Of a DNA stretch of 6,919 bases, positions 6,404 through 6,919 are shown one piece after another. The stretch spans positions 1-6,919 of the forward strand of contig JAGQUI010000140.1 in NCBI GenBank assembly GCA_020438595.1. Direction: 5' to 3'. How positions within the stretch are numbered: position 1 is the stretch's first letter; each line of letters begins with the position of its first letter. The DNA comes from Propionibacteriaceae bacterium (lineage in GTDB: Bacteria > Actinomycetota > Actinomycetes > Propionibacteriales > Propionibacteriaceae). The notes beneath the pieces were generated by a model, which was not told the DNA's origin, searched no databases, and saw only the letters and a program-made list of their open reading frames with translations. Made by a program: the position numbers and the translations under genes.

Positions 6404-6417
6404 GGACGTTATAGAGT
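6389..6417 (+). promoter_or_regulatory. Possible promoter of the regulator gene
   Basis: TAGAGT (6412-6417) fits an actinobacterial TAnnnT -10 box. The -35 position 17 bp upstream (TAGAAC, 6389-6394) is weak. The start would fall near 6424, giving a leader of about 54 nt before GTG 6478. It overlaps the operator candidate, so autoregulation is plausible. Confidence 0.35.
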
Positions 6418-6465
6418 TGTGACCATGCAGGAAGTTGCTGGACGTGTGCTTGAATTCCTCCGCGG

Positions 6466-6471
6466 GGAGGA
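6466..6471 (+). promoter_or_regulatory. Shine-Dalgarno sequence deciding the regulator start
   Basis: GGAGGA lies 6 nt before GTG 6478, a near-ideal site and distance. The later in-frame ATG at 6517 has only a G-run (6507-6511) before it, so the GTG is preferred. Confidence 0.6.
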
Positions 6472-6477
6472 GAGACG

Positions 6478-6919
6478 GTGGCTCGACGAGGCGAGAACGG
6501 CGAAGCGGGGGCGTCGATGAGGTTCCCCGCGGACATGCTCTATCGCGGCGCCCGCCTCTACTACGAGGAGGACCGCAACCAGCAGGAGATCAGCGAGTTG
6601 CTCGGCATCAGCCGGGCGACGGTGAGCCGGCTGCTGGCCGAGGCCAGGGCCTGTGGCGTGGTGCACATCGAGGTGCGCGATCCGGCCGCCGGGGAACTGG
6701 ATTCCCTGGCCGCGCAGCTGAAGGAACACCTCGGCCTGCGCCGGGTCGTGGTCACCCCGAACGTGCTCAACGCGCTGCCGGGGGCCGTGCTGGCGCCGGC
6801 GGTGTCGAAGCTGCTGGAGGAGGCCCAACTGCACGCGGGCGACGCGCTGCTGGTGAGTTCCGGTGCGACCATGCTGGGGCTCGCCCACGAGCGGCTCGTG
6901 CCGTTGCCCGGGGTGCTCG
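6478..6919 (+). CDS. SorC-family sugar-binding transcriptional regulator (3' end outside window)
   Basis: The first 147 residues are present; family members are usually about 310-340 residues, so more than half is missing. A short polar N-terminus leads into a winged helix-turn-helix domain: DMLYRGARLYYEED (19-32), then QQEISELLGISRATVSRLLAEA (35-56) with recognition helix SRATVSRLL, then VVHIEV (61-66). From about residue 72 the phospho-sugar-binding SorC domain begins, and GDALLVSSGATMLGLA (121-136) is in the position of its conserved Gly-rich strand-loop. SorC regulators typically repress, or sometimes activate, a neighbouring sugar operon and respond to a phosphorylated intermediate. The gene is divergent from the transporter operon, with the operator candidate between, so it is its likely regulator and probably autoregulatory. 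The start is GTG 6478; ATG 6517 would remove 13 residues and keep all recognised domains. Confidence 0.9.
   Translation, partial: MARRGENGEAGASMRFPADMLYRGARLYYEEDRNQQEISELLGISRATVSRLLAEARACGVVHIEVRDPAAGELDSLAAQLKEHLGLRRVVVTPNVLNALPGAVLAPAVSKLLEEAQLHAGDALLVSSGATMLGLAHERLVPLPGVL

Overview
The window looks like chromosome of a high-GC Gram-positive actinobacterium. By eye it is roughly two-thirds G+C, codons end mostly in G or C, the binding protein is a lipoprotein with a short low-complexity Ser/Gly/Ala linker, and the transaldolase is of the long actinobacterial type. I cannot place it at genus level; a Propionibacteriaceae-like host is only a guess.

Layout. Positions 1-50 hold what looks like the last codons of a plus-strand gene. 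Positions 53-130 hold two inverted copies of a 33-bp palindromic repeat. From 137 to 6279 there is one six-gene minus-strand locus. In order of transcription (high to low coordinate) it encodes a membrane-anchored DUF2291 protein, a double-domain sugar ABC ATPase, an RbsC-type permease, a periplasmic-binding-protein-like lipoprotein, an RpiB/LacAB-fold sugar-phosphate isomerase and a transaldolase. The first three genes overlap by 4 bp (ATGA and GTGA). A perfect 14-bp hairpin sits between the binding-protein and isomerase genes, and a third copy of the repeat sits between the isomerase and transaldolase genes. A divergent SorC-family regulator gene starts at about 6478 and runs off the right end. 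The 198-bp divergent region holds a good candidate promoter for the operon (TAGACA, 17 bp, TAGCCT) overlapped by a TGAACA/TGTTCA operator candidate.

How the genes fit together. A carbohydrate or polyol would be captured by the lipoprotein and imported by the permease/ATPase pair, with DUF2291 as an uncharacterised accessory. It would then be phosphorylated and possibly oxidised by enzymes outside this window, isomerised by the RpiB-like enzyme, and fed by transaldolase into the pentose phosphate pathway. The isomerase keeps the catalytic Cys of RpiB but has lost the His that opens the furanose ring in classical RpiB. Together with the adjacent transaldolase, whose acceptor substrate is erythrose 4-phosphate, this points to a four-carbon substrate (erythritol/threitol-type, as for the DerI/EryI branch) as a hypothesis. 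Ribose or a pentitol remains the plain alternative.

The most unusual sequence is the repeat. It has three copies in 1.3 kb, and the two bases that differ between copies are exact partners in its terminal inverted repeat, so the palindrome is preserved. I see no transposase, CRISPR array, tRNA or rRNA.
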